Assembly (NCBI RefSeq): GCF_900114745.1
Contig: NZ_FOUB01000008.1
Location: 31,785 to 95,784 of the forward strand
DNA length: 64,000 nt
Source: Nitrosomonas communis
Lineage (GTDB): Bacteria > Pseudomonadota > Gammaproteobacteria > Burkholderiales > Nitrosomonadaceae
Direction of reading: 5' to 3'
Under the pieces are notes generated by a model, which was not told the DNA's origin, made no database searches, and worked only from the letters and a program-made list of their open reading frames with translations. The translations under genes were made by a program, and so were the position numbers. Below, in pieces: positions 63,857-64,000 of this stretch (position 1 is the stretch's first letter; each line of letters begins with the position of its first letter).

Positions 63857-64000
63857 GTCTGAAGGGGGTGCGTATTTCCAACGAGAAATGAGTCTGAGCA
63901 ATTAGATTCTGAATTGGTCATTATGCGAGGCATGGTGATCGACATGGATGAAGCAAAGCTACAAACGGTGGCACAGGTTAAGGCGTTTCTGGAAGGAACG
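63845..64000 (+). mobile_element. Left end of an insertion sequence (partial, runs off the window)
   Basis: Two direct copies of AAATGAGTCTGA (63851 and 63884) precede a coding start. Such repeated terminal motifs are typical of the ends of some insertion sequences. It interrupts the DUF2321 cassette. Confidence 0.55.
63923..64000 (+). CDS. N-terminus of a transposase (partial, runs off the window)
   Basis: 26 codons, MRGMVIDMDEAKLQTVAQVK then AFLEGT, open to the window end. The start resembles the N-terminus of ISNCY-type transposases with an integrase core. The family assignment is tentative because the catalytic part is outside. Confidence 0.5.
   Translation, partial: MRGMVIDMDEAKLQTVAQVKAFLEGT

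Noticed and set aside
1..64000. CRISPR array
   Set aside because: No set of short direct repeats with regular unique spacers was seen; the dispersed repeats are inverted-repeat elements, not arrays.
1..64000. Prophage or conjugative element
   Set aside because: No integrase, capsid, terminase, relaxase or type IV secretion genes were found; mobile content is limited to IS, RAYT, MITE-like repeats and integron-like cassettes.

Overview
The window looks like chromosome of a betaproteobacterium, most probably a Nitrosomonas-type ammonia oxidiser (Nitrosomonadaceae). This is inferred from the nuoA / tRNA-Leu / secG / tpiA arrangement, hopanoid genes (squalene synthase and HpnA), a glycogen cluster with a GH57 enzyme, moderate GC, and many small insertion elements. 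No rRNA or ammonia-oxidation gene is present to settle the genus.

Layout. 1-4.3 kb: end of nuoA, tRNA-Leu(GAG), secG, tpiA, a sulfotransferase, a decayed gene and an acyl-CoA thioesterase. 4.3-8.5 kb: an acyl-CoA synthetase and a FadE-type acyl-CoA dehydrogenase. 8.8-10.4 kb: an MCE-domain protein and its partner lipoprotein, without permease or ATPase. 10.8-14.5 kb: lptM, lysA, squalene synthase, hpnA. 14.5-21 kb: an rRNA-type uracil methyltransferase and an overlapping DUF2760-Hsp70-Hsp70 operon. 21-27.8 kb: glgB, a GH57 enzyme and glgX. 28-33 kb: a cytochrome c, a 1.3 kb gene-poor stretch, and a three-domain ACP / fatty-acyl-AMP ligase / acyltransferase fusion. 32.9-35.1 kb: a wrecked IS256-type transposase next to an IS4-like element with 10-bp target duplications.

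35.2-49.5 kb is the most interesting chromosomal block. It has a PhoB-like regulator lacking its phospho-acceptor aspartate, psiE, and a DUF3450-ExbB-ExbB-ExbD-TonB-TPR operon. A large TonB-dependent receptor and a secreted beta-helix-like protein follow. I read PhoB-box-like promoters (7-bp units every 11 bp, then a -10 hexamer 9-10 bp on) before the regulator, psiE, the ExbB operon, the secreted-protein gene and a short unannotated transcript of about 80 nt ending in a strong terminator. Together they suggest a phosphate-starvation TonB uptake system with its own candidate small RNA and a structured mRNA leader.

49.7-60.2 kb (minus strand) is an eleven-gene cobalamin salvage operon, btuB-btuN-cobO-bluB-cbiB-cobD-cobQ-cobU-cobT-cobC-cobS, behind a clear cobalamin riboswitch. 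60.3-64 kb is accessory DNA. Two roughly 210-bp direct repeats each precede an acquired gene (a TIR-domain protein and a VOC-family protein). The VOC gene is followed by a textbook integron attC site and a second cassette gene (DUF2321) cut by an insertion sequence. A broken RAYT element has inserted into the 3' end of the TIR gene.

Two families of non-coding inverted-repeat elements run through the window: seven copies of a ~103-bp element and two of a 144-182-bp element.
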